From the NCBI GenBank assembly GCA_945619025.1, contig CALZBJ010000003.1, forward strand, positions 124,001 to 188,000: a stretch of 64,000 nt of DNA. The letters run 5' to 3'. The position numbers and the translations under genes were made by a program. Below, one piece after another: positions 1-8,553 of the stretch. Every line of letters starts with the position of its first letter. Positions within the stretch are counted from its first letter, which is position 1. Under the pieces are notes generated by a model that was given only the letters and a program-made list of their open reading frames with translations, was not told where the DNA came from and ran no database searches. The stretch is from CALZBJ01 sp945619025 (GTDB lineage: Bacteria > Pseudomonadota > Gammaproteobacteria > Cardiobacteriales > Wohlfahrtiimonadaceae).

Positions 1-2
1 AT

Positions 3-842
3 CCTGAGTGGGAAGGAACAAAAACGGCACATACAAAAAGCCTCTATTTAGATCAGCATTTTGATTATAACGATCGCCTTTTTAATACGATCGGTGTGCG
101 TTATGACGACCATTCTGAATTTGGCAGCAAAACCACATTCCGTGCCACTACGCGCTTTAATGTGAATGATCAAGTCGCGCTGAAGGCCTCCTACGGAACA
201 GGATTTAATGCACCGAACATCTATCAAGTTTATGGTGTTGGAGTAGGTAATAAAGCACTTAAAGCCGAAACTAGCCGCGGTTTTGATTTAGGAATCGTTT
301 TTAATCCAACAACAGCGAGTGAAATTGAAGTGACTTACTTTAATACGCGCTACAAAAATATGATCGATTATGTTGCGGATTATCCTGGTGCAATGACAGG
401 AAAATATGAAAACGTGGATCGTGCAAAAATGAAGGGGCTTGAAATTGCAGGCGTATGGCAGCTCAATGAGATGCTTGGTGCGACCTTTGCGTATACCTAT
501 CTTGATGCGAAAGAGAAAAAGCAGGAAGGGGAATATGAGCGCATGACGCGTCGCCCACGCCATCAAGTAAGTGCGGGACTTAATTATGCACCGACTGAGC
601 GTTTTAATTTAAATGCGGGCGCAACGTATTATAGTAAACGTGTTGAATCAGTAGGATATCCTGCAAAACGCATTGATTTAGGTGGATTCACAACGCTTGA
701 TGTAGCGGCTACGTATCAAATTAATGACAGTGTGGAAATTACCGCGAAGATCAATAACCTGTTTGATAAAAAACATGAGTATGCAAAAGGCTATCGCGAA
801 CCCGGAATTGAAGGGTTTGTGGGCGTCAATATTAAATTCTAA
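3..842 (+). CDS. TonB-dependent receptor, BtuB-like (C-terminal part, truncated by window edge)
   Basis: This is the last ~279 codons of an outer-membrane TonB-dependent receptor. The open frame runs back to the window edge, so the plug domain and start lie outside. The visible part is all beta-barrel: alternating short amphipathic strands, a 'SYGTGFNAPNIYQVYG' segment typical of the barrel of siderophore and vitamin B12 receptors, and a final strand 'GFVGVNIKF' ending in Phe, the signature recognised by the BAM machinery. The next gene encodes a BtuF/FepB-type periplasmic binding protein, which suggests uptake of cobalamin or a metal chelate. BtuB is the closest match by feel, but the substrate cannot be fixed from the barrel alone. 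Confidence 0.85.
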   Translation, partial: PEWEGTKTAHTKSLYLDQHFDYNDRLFNTIGVRYDDHSEFGSKTTFRATTRFNVNDQVALKASYGTGFNAPNIYQVYGVGVGNKALKAETSRGFDLGIVFNPTTASEIEVTYFNTRYKNMIDYVADYPGAMTGKYENVDRAKMKGLEIAGVWQLNEMLGATFAYTYLDAKEKKQEGEYERMTRRPRHQVSAGLNYAPTERFNLNAGATYYSKRVESVGYPAKRIDLGGFTTLDVAATYQINDSVEITAKINNLFDKKHEYAKGYREPGIEGFVGVNIKF

Positions 843-871
843 GCGGGCAGAGATCCCTCTTTAAAACGAGA

Positions 872-907
872 AAGCGAGTGAATTGGAAACGATTCATTCG
901 CTTTTTT
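872..907 (+). terminator. Rho-independent terminator after the TonB receptor
   Basis: A 12-bp stem (872-883 pairs with 892-903, one G-U pair) with an 8-base loop runs into a T-tract. It sits 30 bases after the receptor stop codon and separates it from the binding-protein gene. Confidence 0.8.
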
Positions 908-950
908 ATGCCGTTCAATTGAATATTTGAATAGTTACAAAAAGCTGTAA

Positions 951-979
951 TTAACAGGGCTTTAAAAGGGTGGTATGAT
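951..979 (+). promoter_or_regulatory. Predicted sigma-70 promoter for btuF-like/cysK
   Basis: TTAACA (951-956), a 17-base spacer and TATGAT (974-979) each match the consensus hexamers at 5 of 6 positions. The promoter lies just downstream of a terminator and about 47 bases before the GTG start at 1026, so the binding-protein gene and cysK are probably transcribed together from here. Confidence 0.6.
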
Positions 980-1025
980 AATTCAATACTAAAAAGAAAC
1001 CTAGATAGACCGTGAGGAGGGGCGT

Positions 1026-1934
1026 GTGGAGCGAATCAGGCAGAGTCTTGTTGTGCTGTTGCTGACGTTAATTATGCAGATCAGTTTTGCGCACCGCTGT
1101 GAACGGATTGTGACGCTTTCCCCCGCGCTTACCACCATTATCGATGAGATGGGACTAGCTGAAAATTTAGTGGGTCATAGTGAATACTCGCTCCTGCCAA
1201 AAGGGCTTAACAGCGTGGAGGTGGGCAGTTATTTTAACCTCAATTTAGAGCAGCTCTATCGCCTCAAACCGACGATGATTTTTCTTGAGCAAAGTGATGC
1301 AGGGAAGACGGTAGCGAAGATGAAAAAACTTGGGCTGCTGGCTCAAACTATTTTGCTCAATACGCTCGATGAGATTGAAGCAAGTTACGTGAATATTAGG
1401 GCGGCGTGCGGGTTTACTGATGATGATTTGACGGGTGATAAAACGCTGGTAAAGACCGATTTATCTGCGCAACAAAACCGATTAACCGATCAAGGAAACG
1501 GGCTCGTGTTTTATGGCGATGGGAGAGATTATCAATTAGACGTACCGACGCTTGCGGTAGGAAAGAGCTTTCATCGAGATCTTTTCAATTATTTAGGATT
1601 AACGCTTTTATACGATGGGCCGCTCAATGCGCCGACCTTAAATAGCGAAGCGCTCTTTGCGCTCAACCCTGATTGGATCATTATTTTAAATAGTGATTCG
1701 GCGGTTAATTATGACACACTCGAGCAATTAACGGTGCGTAACATTGAGGTGAAATGGCCGCGCCTTGAGGGAATGAATGCCGTGAAAAACGGGCAAGTTT
1801 ACGAATTAAAAGGGTATTGGAGCATGATGCCAACGCCCCGAGCGATGGAGTCCATTGCGGAACAGGTGATAACCGTTTTAGATCAATCAGAGTCGCCAAA
1901 TTCTATTGATAAACAGAAGGAAAATATACAATGA
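1026..1934 (+). CDS. Periplasmic cobalamin/metal-chelate binding protein, BtuF/FepB family
   Basis: The 302-residue protein has an N-terminal signal peptide (roughly residues 1-22, basic start, hydrophobic core, cleavage near SFA-H). It has the helical-backbone metal-receptor fold pattern: 'RIVTLSPALTTIIDEMGL' at the start of the mature protein, a middle 'LKPTMIFLE' stretch, and a C-terminal lobe with 'LNPDWIIIL'. Such proteins deliver a ligand to a BtuCD-type ABC importer. The start is GTG at 1026, chosen because a strong GAGGAGG-type ribosome-binding site lies 4-11 bases upstream. It follows a TonB receptor, consistent with cobalamin or iron-complex uptake, but no ABC permease or ATPase is present here. 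Its stop codon overlaps the cysK start (ATGA). Confidence 0.8.
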   Translation: MERIRQSLVVLLLTLIMQISFAHRCERIVTLSPALTTIIDEMGLAENLVGHSEYSLLPKGLNSVEVGSYFNLNLEQLYRLKPTMIFLEQSDAGKTVAKMKKLGLLAQTILLNTLDEIEASYVNIRAACGFTDDDLTGDKTLVKTDLSAQQNRLTDQGNGLVFYGDGRDYQLDVPTLAVGKSFHRDLFNYLGLTLLYDGPLNAPTLNSEALFALNPDWIIILNSDSAVNYDTLEQLTVRNIEVKWPRLEGMNAVKNGQVYELKGYWSMMPTPRAMESIAEQVITVLDQSESPNSIDKQKENIQ

Positions 1935-2860
1935 AAATTGCAAATAATGTGACTGAACTCGTAGGGCATACGCCGCTTGTTCGCCTTAATCGCCTAACTG
2001 AAGGCATGCCGGCGGAAGTAGTGGTAAAACTTGAGTATTTCAATCCATCTCACTCCATTAAAGACCGCATTGCCGTAGCGATGATTGCGCGTGCGGAAAA
2101 AGAGGGGCTTTTAACGAAAGACTCTGAAATTGTGGAGCCGACCTCGGGAAATACCGGGATCGGGCTTGCGATGGTCTGTGCGGCAAAGGGCTATCCATTA
2201 ACGCTCACCATGCCAGAAACCATGAGTAAAGAGCGTCAAATGCTCTTAAAAGGTTACGGTGCAAATCTTGTGCTGACCGATGGAAAAGCGGGCATGAGCG
2301 GCGCGATTGCCAAAGCGAAAGAGATGGCGGAAGAAAACCCCAATATCTTTATTCCTCAGCAATTTGATAACCTTGCAAACCCTGAGATTCACCGCGAAAC
2401 CACCGCGCTTGAGATCTTAAATGATACCGATGGTAAAGTGGATATCTTTATCGCAGGCGTCGGTACAGGCGGCACGATTACCGGAATTGGCGAGGTGTTA
2501 AAAGCGCATAATCCGAACGTGGAAATTATTGCCGTTGAACCTGCGGAATCGGCGGTTTTATCGGGTGAGCCATCAGGTCCTCATAAAATTCAAGGGATCG
2601 GTGCGGGATTTGTCCCAAGCGTATTAAATACCGATATCTACGATAAAATTGTGAAAGTGCCGAGCGATAACGCCATTGAAACGGCGAAAGCAGCAGCGCG
2701 TAAAGAGGGGCTTTTAGTAGGAATCTCTTCAGGGGCGGCGATCTATGCTGCGCTTTTAGAAGCGAAAAAAGAGGAAAACCGCGGTAAACGCATTGTGGCG
2801 ATCGTGCCCTCGTTTGGTGAGCGTTATCTCTCAACGGCGCTCTTTGATGAGTATCGTTAA
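1931..2860 (+). CDS. cysK: Cysteine synthase A (O-acetylserine sulfhydrylase)
   Basis: PLP-dependent enzyme that makes cysteine from O-acetylserine and sulfide in the cytoplasm. All family landmarks are visible in 309 residues: the Schiff-base lysine K44 in 'NPSHSIKDR', the substrate loop 'TSGNTG' (71-76), the phosphate-binding 'GTGGTITG' (178-185) and the C-terminal 'GISSGAA' segment. Length fits CysK. Against CysM, the N-terminus 'NVTELVGHTPLVRL' is CysK-like. The start overlaps the stop of the preceding binding-protein gene by four bases (ATGA), implying translational coupling with an otherwise unrelated gene. A terminator follows at 2906. Confidence 0.95.
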   Translation: MKIANNVTELVGHTPLVRLNRLTEGMPAEVVVKLEYFNPSHSIKDRIAVAMIARAEKEGLLTKDSEIVEPTSGNTGIGLAMVCAAKGYPLTLTMPETMSKERQMLLKGYGANLVLTDGKAGMSGAIAKAKEMAEENPNIFIPQQFDNLANPEIHRETTALEILNDTDGKVDIFIAGVGTGGTITGIGEVLKAHNPNVEIIAVEPAESAVLSGEPSGPHKIQGIGAGFVPSVLNTDIYDKIVKVPSDNAIETAKAAARKEGLLVGISSGAAIYAALLEAKKEENRGKRIVAIVPSFGERYLSTALFDEYR

Positions 2861-2905
2861 TCCTCTTTAACGCACCGAATCACAATTTGGCGTGAAAATA
2901 ATTTG

Positions 2906-2943
2906 AAGGCGAATCTGTTTTAACGAGCGGATTCGCCTTTTAA
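2906..2943 (+). terminator. Rho-independent terminator after cysK
   Basis: A perfect 10-bp stem (2906-2915 with 2930-2939) with a 14-base loop is followed by a short T-run. It isolates cysK from the ndk cluster. Confidence 0.7.
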
Positions 2944-3064
2944 ATTTAAAACTATATGAATGAGTGCAGAGTATGCTAAAATTGATCGTTTACCATTTCC
3001 CGTAAACGGTCTTCGTTTGCGGAAAATCAATGTTTTATATAGCGATGTTTTTATAGGAGATTGT

Positions 3065-3502
3065 ATGACAGAGCAAACCCTTTCAATTATCAAGCCCGAT
3101 GCAGTTGCAAAAAACGCAATTGGTGCAATCTATTCACGTTTCGAAACTGCAGGTTTCAAAATTGTAGCGGCGAAAATGGCTCAATTAACTCGCGAAGAAG
3201 CAGAAGGTTTCTACGCAGTGCATAAAGAGCGTCCTTTCTTCAACGATTTAGTTGAATTCATGATCTCTGGCCCCGTAATGATCTCTGTGTTAGAAGGCGA
3301 AAACGTAATCGCTAAACACCGCGACATCATGGGTGCAACCAACCCTAAAGAAGCATTAGCGGGTACGATTCGTCACGACTTTGCTGACTCAATCGACGCG
3401 AACGCAGTTCACGGTTCAGATGCAGCTGAAACAGCGAAAGTTGAAATCGAATACTTCTTTGGCGAAAACGCTGTTGGTAAAGTAGGCGTTTGTTCAAAAT
3501 AA
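3065..3502 (+). CDS. ndk: Nucleoside diphosphate kinase
   Basis: Transfers the gamma-phosphate between nucleoside triphosphates and diphosphates through a phospho-histidine. The 145-residue product begins 'MTEQTLSIIKPDAV' and carries the active-site motif 'NAVHGSD' near its C-terminus. An open frame extends upstream to 2960, but the ATG at 3065 is the real start: it has an AGGAG ribosome-binding site a few bases before it and gives the usual family length. First gene of the conserved ndk-rlmN-pilF-rodZ-hisS-yfgM-bamB-der block, which runs in one direction with short gaps. Confidence 0.96.
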   Translation: MTEQTLSIIKPDAVAKNAIGAIYSRFETAGFKIVAAKMAQLTREEAEGFYAVHKERPFFNDLVEFMISGPVMISVLEGENVIAKHRDIMGATNPKEALAGTIRHDFADSIDANAVHGSDAAETAKVEIEYFFGENAVGKVGVCSK

Positions 3503-3508
3503 GTTCGT

Positions 3509-4630
3509 ATGCAAGAGATAAAAATAGATCGTGTTGCTCCCGTTATTGAAAAAGTAAACTTATACAGTTTACCGCTTGACGGGATGCAAGCGTTTTGCGA
3601 AGAGCTTGGTGAAAAGCCATATAGGGCCACTCAAATTATGAAGTGGCTCTATCATAAGGGCGTATCAAGCATCGATGAGATGACCGATATCTCGAAAAAA
3701 ACGCGTGAGAAGCTCAATAATGTAGCGACATTGGGATTGCCTGAGGTGATTCGCGATTTGCCGTCAAACGATGGTACGCGAAAATGGCTCGTGCGCATGG
3801 ATTCTGGAAACTCGATCGAGATGGTCTATATTCCAGAAGATGGCCGCGGGACACTTTGTATCTCCTCACAGGTGGGCTGTGCGCTCGATTGCAGTTTTTG
3901 TGCAACGGGTAAGCAGGGCTTTAACCGCAATTTAAGCGTGGCTGAGATTGTCGGCCAAGTGGTGCTTGCGAAAAAGCTCTTAAATGATTTTGAAGAGATC
4001 GATAATTTCACGCCGCGTAAACTCACCAACATCGTATTTATGGGGATGGGTGAACCGCTCCTTAACTACCGCAATGTGGTGGCTGCGGGGAAAATCTTCT
4101 TAGATGATTATGGATTAGGCTTATCAAAACGTCGGGTGACATTAAGTACCTCGGGCGTGGTGCCAGCCATCTATCGTCTGAAAGAGGATCTTGATTTAGC
4201 GCTCGCCATTTCCCTTCATGCGCCGTATAACACGCTGCGTGATGAGCTCGTTCCGATCAATCAAAAATATCCGATCGAAGAGTTACTAGAAGCGTGCCAA
4301 GCCTATATCGAGGGAACGCCGAGCAAGAAAATCACTTGGGAATATGTGATGCTAAAAGGCATTAATGACCGTGAAGAAGATGCGCATGCACTTGCGCGCC
4401 TAATTCGTCATATCCCCGGTAAAGTCAACTTAATTCCCTTCAATCCATTTGACGGATCAGACTACAAAACATCGAGCGAAAAGCAGATTAATCATTTTAG
4501 AAACACGCTAAAAGGTTATGGTATAGTAGTCGTTACCCGTAAAACTCGTGGGGAAGATATTGATGCCGCATGTGGGCAATTAGCTGGTCGAGTATTAGAT
4601 AAAACCAAACGTACCGCCGGAAAAGAGTAA
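3509..4630 (+). CDS. rlmN: Dual-specificity 23S rRNA/tRNA adenine-C2 methyltransferase RlmN
   Basis: Radical-SAM methyltransferase that makes 2-methyladenosine at A2503 of 23S rRNA and A37 of a set of tRNAs. The 373-residue protein has the radical-SAM CxxxCxxC cluster motif (C124, C128, C131) and the second essential cysteine near the C-terminus (C355, in 'DAACGQL') that is methylated during catalysis. 'GMGEPLLN' and 'STSGVVP' are typical RlmN motifs. It starts only six bases after ndk, a linkage shared by many gammaproteobacteria. Confidence 0.96.
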   Translation: MQEIKIDRVAPVIEKVNLYSLPLDGMQAFCEELGEKPYRATQIMKWLYHKGVSSIDEMTDISKKTREKLNNVATLGLPEVIRDLPSNDGTRKWLVRMDSGNSIEMVYIPEDGRGTLCISSQVGCALDCSFCATGKQGFNRNLSVAEIVGQVVLAKKLLNDFEEIDNFTPRKLTNIVFMGMGEPLLNYRNVVAAGKIFLDDYGLGLSKRRVTLSTSGVVPAIYRLKEDLDLALAISLHAPYNTLRDELVPINQKYPIEELLEACQAYIEGTPSKKITWEYVMLKGINDREEDAHALARLIRHIPGKVNLIPFNPFDGSDYKTSSEKQINHFRNTLKGYGIVVVTRKTRGEDIDAACGQLAGRVLDKTKRTAGKE

Positions 4631-4664
4631 GTCCAACGTCAAAATTCAAGAGAGGAATAGATCT

Positions 4665-5396
4665 GTGAGAGTCATTATTACTGGGTTAATTGCGATCATG
4701 TTATCGGCATGTGTTACAACCACCGGTGGTAGCTCCGGCACAAGTGGGAGTCGTGGAAAATACGTCACCTACGAAGAGCTCGAAGAGATCGACCGCATCA
4801 ATTATCAGCTCGGCGCAAGCTATATCGAAAATGCCAACTATGATGTGGCAGAAGATAAGCTGATGAAGGTGGTCACCAACGCCCCAAACTTCCCAGAGGT
4901 CTATAACGCGCTTGGCGTATTGAGTGAACGTCGCGGACGCTTTACCAATGCGCTAACTCTCTTTTTTAAAGCGATCGAACTCAATCCTAATTTAGATATT
5001 GCCATGCAAAACTATACCCGTCTCCAATGCCGCGAGAACGGAACGGATTCGCTTGAGATGATCGCCTATCAAGCGCAGCATCCTGTATTACGTGCAGGAA
5101 TCTACAGCGGCGTCGCTGAGTGTGCACTTGGGAAAAAATCTTATGATGTCGCCCTTAAAAATGCGAACCAAGCCATTAATGCCGATCCAAACTACGGCCT
5201 TGCCTATTTTAACCGTGCAGTTGCGCTCTATCATAAACGCCAATACCGCGATGGGTTACAATCGTTAGCAAAATTCCATGATATTAAAGGCTATACCGCT
5301 CAAGGCGCTCGTTTAGGGCTCGAAATGGCGAAGAAAGTTAACGATAAAGCGGAAATCCAAAAGTTCACATATGTGATCGAAACGCAGTTTAAATAA
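4665..5396 (+). CDS. pilF: Type IV pilus biogenesis/stability lipoprotein PilF (TPR)
   Basis: Outer-membrane lipoprotein pilotin that helps the PilQ secretin reach or assemble in the outer membrane. The 243-residue protein has a lipoprotein signal (residues 1-16, lipobox 'LSAC', C16) followed by TPR units, for example 'NYDVAEDKLMKVVTNAPNFPEVYNALG' shortened in the usual helix-turn-helix pattern, and further repeats to about residue 210. The start is GTG at 4665 with a GAGAGGA ribosome-binding site. Its place between rlmN and rodZ is the classic location for pilF. Confidence 0.88.
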   Translation: MRVIITGLIAIMLSACVTTTGGSSGTSGSRGKYVTYEELEEIDRINYQLGASYIENANYDVAEDKLMKVVTNAPNFPEVYNALGVLSERRGRFTNALTLFFKAIELNPNLDIAMQNYTRLQCRENGTDSLEMIAYQAQHPVLRAGIYSGVAECALGKKSYDVALKNANQAINADPNYGLAYFNRAVALYHKRQYRDGLQSLAKFHDIKGYTAQGARLGLEMAKKVNDKAEIQKFTYVIETQFK

Positions 5397-5422
5397 TAAC
5401 GAACAGATAAGAAGTTTAGTCG

Positions 5423-6475
5423 ATGCAAATTGAAGAGTTAGGTGATACATTACGGGCCCGTCGGGAAGAGAAGAACTTCACGATCGAGCAGGTGTCCCGT
5501 GCAATCTCATTACGCAGCTCCATTATTGAAGAGCTTGAGCGAGGCGATTACTCGAAAATCGATGCGCTCCTCTATACCAAAAATTACTTAAAACGCTACG
5601 CCGGCTATTTGGGATTCACGCCCGATGAGGTCGAAGCGATGATCGAGAGCATTCCGGTCGAAGATAAAAGCTATCAACATTTAAAACTCAACACAGAGAT
5701 TAAAAATAAAGAGAATCGTCGTAAAAAGAGCTTCATTTTACGCCTCTATTTCTTTGTGGTGATTCTGATTTTAGCTTCAGTTTATCTCTATTTTACCCTC
5801 GATAAACATGGCGATTTCTTTAAAAATGGGATTGCGCCAACGCCTCAAGATGAAGCGATTATCGACGAGAGCGATGTTCCACCACCTTTAACTGAACCGC
5901 GCCGTCAAGGCCCATCCGTTTTCACAGAGCCGAGCGCCGTTGATCCGCTGATTGAGATGAATCGCGGGAAAATGGCTGATGATTTAAATGAGGCAGTGGG
6001 AGATTACGGATTTACGCGCCTAGTCGATGAAACCGTTGAAGCGGAAACCAATAATCTAAATGATGCGGATGAACCAAGTCCTGAAATTTTAGCGGAGATT
6101 GAAAATATTAAATCCTTAGCTAAGCTCGGCGTGCCGACAAAAGGGGCGGGGAATCAGCAAGAGAGCATAATCGCTGAAGAGGAAAATCTACTCTATATTG
6201 AGACCAATGATGATTGCTGGATCGGCCTTTATGATGGTAGTGGCAATACGCCGGCACAAGCGATTGTTAAACCCGGTGAGCCGTTCCGTTTAACTCTGGA
6301 AGATCGTCATTTTATTACTAAAAATGGTGAAAAATCGATGCGCCTTAAATTTGGCAATGGTCGCGCGGTGACGGAACTTCGCGTCAATGGTAAAACCGTC
6401 GATCCCGAGCTCTATACACCTCAAGGCAAACGTAATATTATTACCTTCAACTTAAATCCTGAAGATTATCAATAA
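5423..6475 (+). CDS. rodZ: Cytoskeletal protein RodZ
   Basis: Inner-membrane partner of MreB that helps maintain rod shape. Domains in order: an N-terminal helix-turn-helix (residues ~4-75, 'LGDTLRARREEKNFTIEQVS'), a basic stretch ('NRRKKS') before one membrane helix (~104-124), an acidic Pro-rich periplasmic linker, and a C-terminal beta-rich domain (~255-350) of the DUF4115 type that begins near 'LYIETNDDCWIGLYD'. The length of 350 matches the family. In most relatives ispG follows rodZ; here hisS starts 12 bases later, so ispG is not in its usual place. Confidence 0.92.
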   Translation: MQIEELGDTLRARREEKNFTIEQVSRAISLRSSIIEELERGDYSKIDALLYTKNYLKRYAGYLGFTPDEVEAMIESIPVEDKSYQHLKLNTEIKNKENRRKKSFILRLYFFVVILILASVYLYFTLDKHGDFFKNGIAPTPQDEAIIDESDVPPPLTEPRRQGPSVFTEPSAVDPLIEMNRGKMADDLNEAVGDYGFTRLVDETVEAETNNLNDADEPSPEILAEIENIKSLAKLGVPTKGAGNQQESIIAEEENLLYIETNDDCWIGLYDGSGNTPAQAIVKPGEPFRLTLEDRHFITKNGEKSMRLKFGNGRAVTELRVNGKTVDPELYTPQGKRNIITFNLNPEDYQ

Positions 6476-6487
6476 AAATAGAAAACT

Positions 6488-7762
6488 ATGAGCAAAAAAA
6501 TTACTGCAATTCGGGGGATGCACGACTGGCTACCCTCTGAAAGCCACTATTGGCAAACGATTGAAGCGGAACTGAAAAATCTTTTCACCGAATATGGCTA
6601 TCTTGAGTTGCGTACTCCGCTCCTTGAAGAGACGCGCCTTTTCACGCGTTCACTCGGTGAAGTGACCGATATCGTTGAAAAAGAGATGTATACTTTCCCC
6701 GATCAAAATGAGAATTTAAGCTTAACGCTTCGTCCTGAAATGACGGCGGGAATCGTGCGTGCGGGTATTGAACATGGTCTTTTCTATAATCAAACCCAAA
6801 AAGTATGGCAAATTGGCCCAGCGTTTCGTTATGAGCGTCCTCAAAAAGGGCGTTATCGCCAATTCCATCAAGCAGATATTGAGATTTTTGGCATTGAAAC
6901 TCCTGATGCTGATGCGGAAATGCTCGCAATGCTTCATCGTTTATGGAAACGTTTAGGCATTGATCAAGAGGTAAAACTTGAGATTAACTCGATGGGTACC
7001 GCGCCATGTCGTAAGGTATATCGTGAAGCGCTCATCGCTTATTTTGAGCAATACCAAGATAAACTTGATGAAGACAGTCAACGCCGTCTCTATCGCAATC
7101 CGCTCCGTATTTTGGATTCGAAAAACCCTGAGCTTGACGGCATTATTAAAGATGCACCTCAGCTCATTGATTACCTTGATGAGGAATCAAAAGCCCATTT
7201 TGATGATCTTTGCGCCTATCTTGACGCACTTGGCATTGAGTATATTATCAATCCTCGCATTGTGCGCGGGATGGATTATTACACTCGTACCGTATTTGAA
7301 TGGACCACCGATAAACTCGGCTCGCAAGGCACAGTATGTGGCGGCGGACGTTACGATAAAATGGTGGAAGAGCTTGGCGGACGAGCCACCCCTGCAATCG
7401 GTTTTGGTATGGGCATGGAGCGTCTGATTCTGCTTTGCCAAGCGTGCGAAGTAAAAGCGAAAGAGATTGCGCCCCTTGTGACCACTGTATTTCTTGGAAA
7501 AGCGGCGGAGCGCGTGGGTTTAACGCTGGTTGAATCGATCCGTGATGCGATGCCTGGTGAGAAAATTATGCTCAATTTAGGCGGCGGAAGCGTCCGTTCA
7601 CAAATGCGTAAAGCCGATAAATCAGGTGCGCGCTGGGCATTAATTATGGGTGAAGATGAGCTTCAAAATGGATCCGTTGTGGTGAAAGATCTGCGTGAAG
7701 ATGGCTCGCAAGAGACCATTTTACAATCAGAGCTCGTCGCATGGTTAAAAAACGCAAATTAG
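6488..7762 (+). CDS. hisS: Histidyl-tRNA synthetase
   Basis: Class II aminoacyl-tRNA synthetase that charges tRNA-His. The 424-residue protein shows motif 2 around 'FRYERPQKGRYRQFHQ', the histidine-specific HisA motif 'RGMDYYTRTVFEW' and motif 3 ending 'GFGMGMERL', followed by a C-terminal anticodon-binding domain (~330-424). The N-terminus 'AIRGMHDWLP' is canonical. It lies 12 bases after rodZ and 9 bases before yfgM, so it is within the same transcription unit. Confidence 0.96.
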   Translation: MSKKITAIRGMHDWLPSESHYWQTIEAELKNLFTEYGYLELRTPLLEETRLFTRSLGEVTDIVEKEMYTFPDQNENLSLTLRPEMTAGIVRAGIEHGLFYNQTQKVWQIGPAFRYERPQKGRYRQFHQADIEIFGIETPDADAEMLAMLHRLWKRLGIDQEVKLEINSMGTAPCRKVYREALIAYFEQYQDKLDEDSQRRLYRNPLRILDSKNPELDGIIKDAPQLIDYLDEESKAHFDDLCAYLDALGIEYIINPRIVRGMDYYTRTVFEWTTDKLGSQGTVCGGGRYDKMVEELGGRATPAIGFGMGMERLILLCQACEVKAKEIAPLVTTVFLGKAAERVGLTLVESIRDAMPGEKIMLNLGGGSVRSQMRKADKSGARWALIMGEDELQNGSVVVKDLREDGSQETILQSELVAWLKNAN

Positions 7763-7771
7763 GAGATCGGG

Positions 7772-8482
7772 ATGAGCCTTAAAGAATTTGAAACCGATGA
7801 ACAACGTGCCGAAGCGCTTGTTGATTGGCTGAAACAAAACAGTAATTTTATCTTGCTTTTAGCGGTAGTGATTGTAGGAACGATTGTCGGTCAGAACTAT
7901 TATCAATCCCATAAAGCGGGGAAAACGGTGAATAATATTGCGGCGCTCGATGCGCTTGCGATGGAAAAGGGCACTGAGGGGAATCTCTCTAAAGCGCAAT
8001 TAACCGAGTTTTTAGATAAAAACAACAACCAAGATCATCAGGCATTAGGCGTGATGACCGTTGCCGGTGAGCTCGCAAATCGCGGTGAATATCAGGAAGC
8101 GAAAGCTCTTTTAACTGGGCTTGATACGCAAAAATTTGATCCAAGCTTAAAAGCGCTCGTTGATTTTCGTTTAGCGAAAGTGTTATTTGAATTAAACGAA
8201 TACGATGCTTCATTAAAGGTCTTAGATGGCATGGACTCAATCTCATTTAGAGGCCTTGCACAAGCGTTATCCGGTGATATTCATCTTGCAAAAGGCGATG
8301 AAAAACGCGCGACTGCGTCGTATGAAGCGGCGTTAACCTCACCGAATGCCCCGCGTGATGGCGTATTATTGAAACTCGCGCAACTAACAGGCAGTGAGGC
8401 CGGCGAAGCGCCTGCGGATAATGCCCCTGCAAACGCGGTTGAGCCAGAAACAGAATCAAAAACTGATGCAGTAGCATCGTAA
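7772..8482 (+). CDS. yfgM: YfgM family TPR protein (BamB-linked ancillary chaperone)
   Basis: Single-pass inner-membrane protein with a periplasmic TPR domain. YfgM relatives associate with the periplasmic chaperone network and the Sec translocon. The 236-residue protein opens with a short cytoplasmic segment ('MSLKEFETDEQRAEALVDWLKQ' is the family's typical beginning, shown here by its first 22 residues' pattern), one membrane helix at about 25-44, then helical repeats, and ends in an Ala/Pro/Glu-rich low-complexity tail (from ~205). Gene order hisS-yfgM-bamB-der is strongly conserved in gammaproteobacteria and supports the call. Confidence 0.9.
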   Translation: MSLKEFETDEQRAEALVDWLKQNSNFILLLAVVIVGTIVGQNYYQSHKAGKTVNNIAALDALAMEKGTEGNLSKAQLTEFLDKNNNQDHQALGVMTVAGELANRGEYQEAKALLTGLDTQKFDPSLKALVDFRLAKVLFELNEYDASLKVLDGMDSISFRGLAQALSGDIHLAKGDEKRATASYEAALTSPNAPRDGVLLKLAQLTGSEAGEAPADNAPANAVEPETESKTDAVAS

Positions 8483-8553
8483 TAAATACTAATTATTAAT
8501 ACTCACACGATCATGTCGCGAAAGCGCTACAGGAACGAGAAAAGGAGCGATTG

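Noticed and set aside
843..1025. Possible cobalamin riboswitch before the BtuF-like gene
   Set aside because: The region holds a terminator and a simple promoter; no B12-box-like sequence was seen. Any such switch would be upstream of the receptor, outside the window.
2960..3064. 35-residue N-terminal extension of Ndk
   Set aside because: The extension has no family similarity and lies upstream of a good ribosome-binding site and canonical start.
6978..7427. 149-codon frame inside hisS
   Set aside because: Out-of-frame shadow of a fully conserved synthetase.
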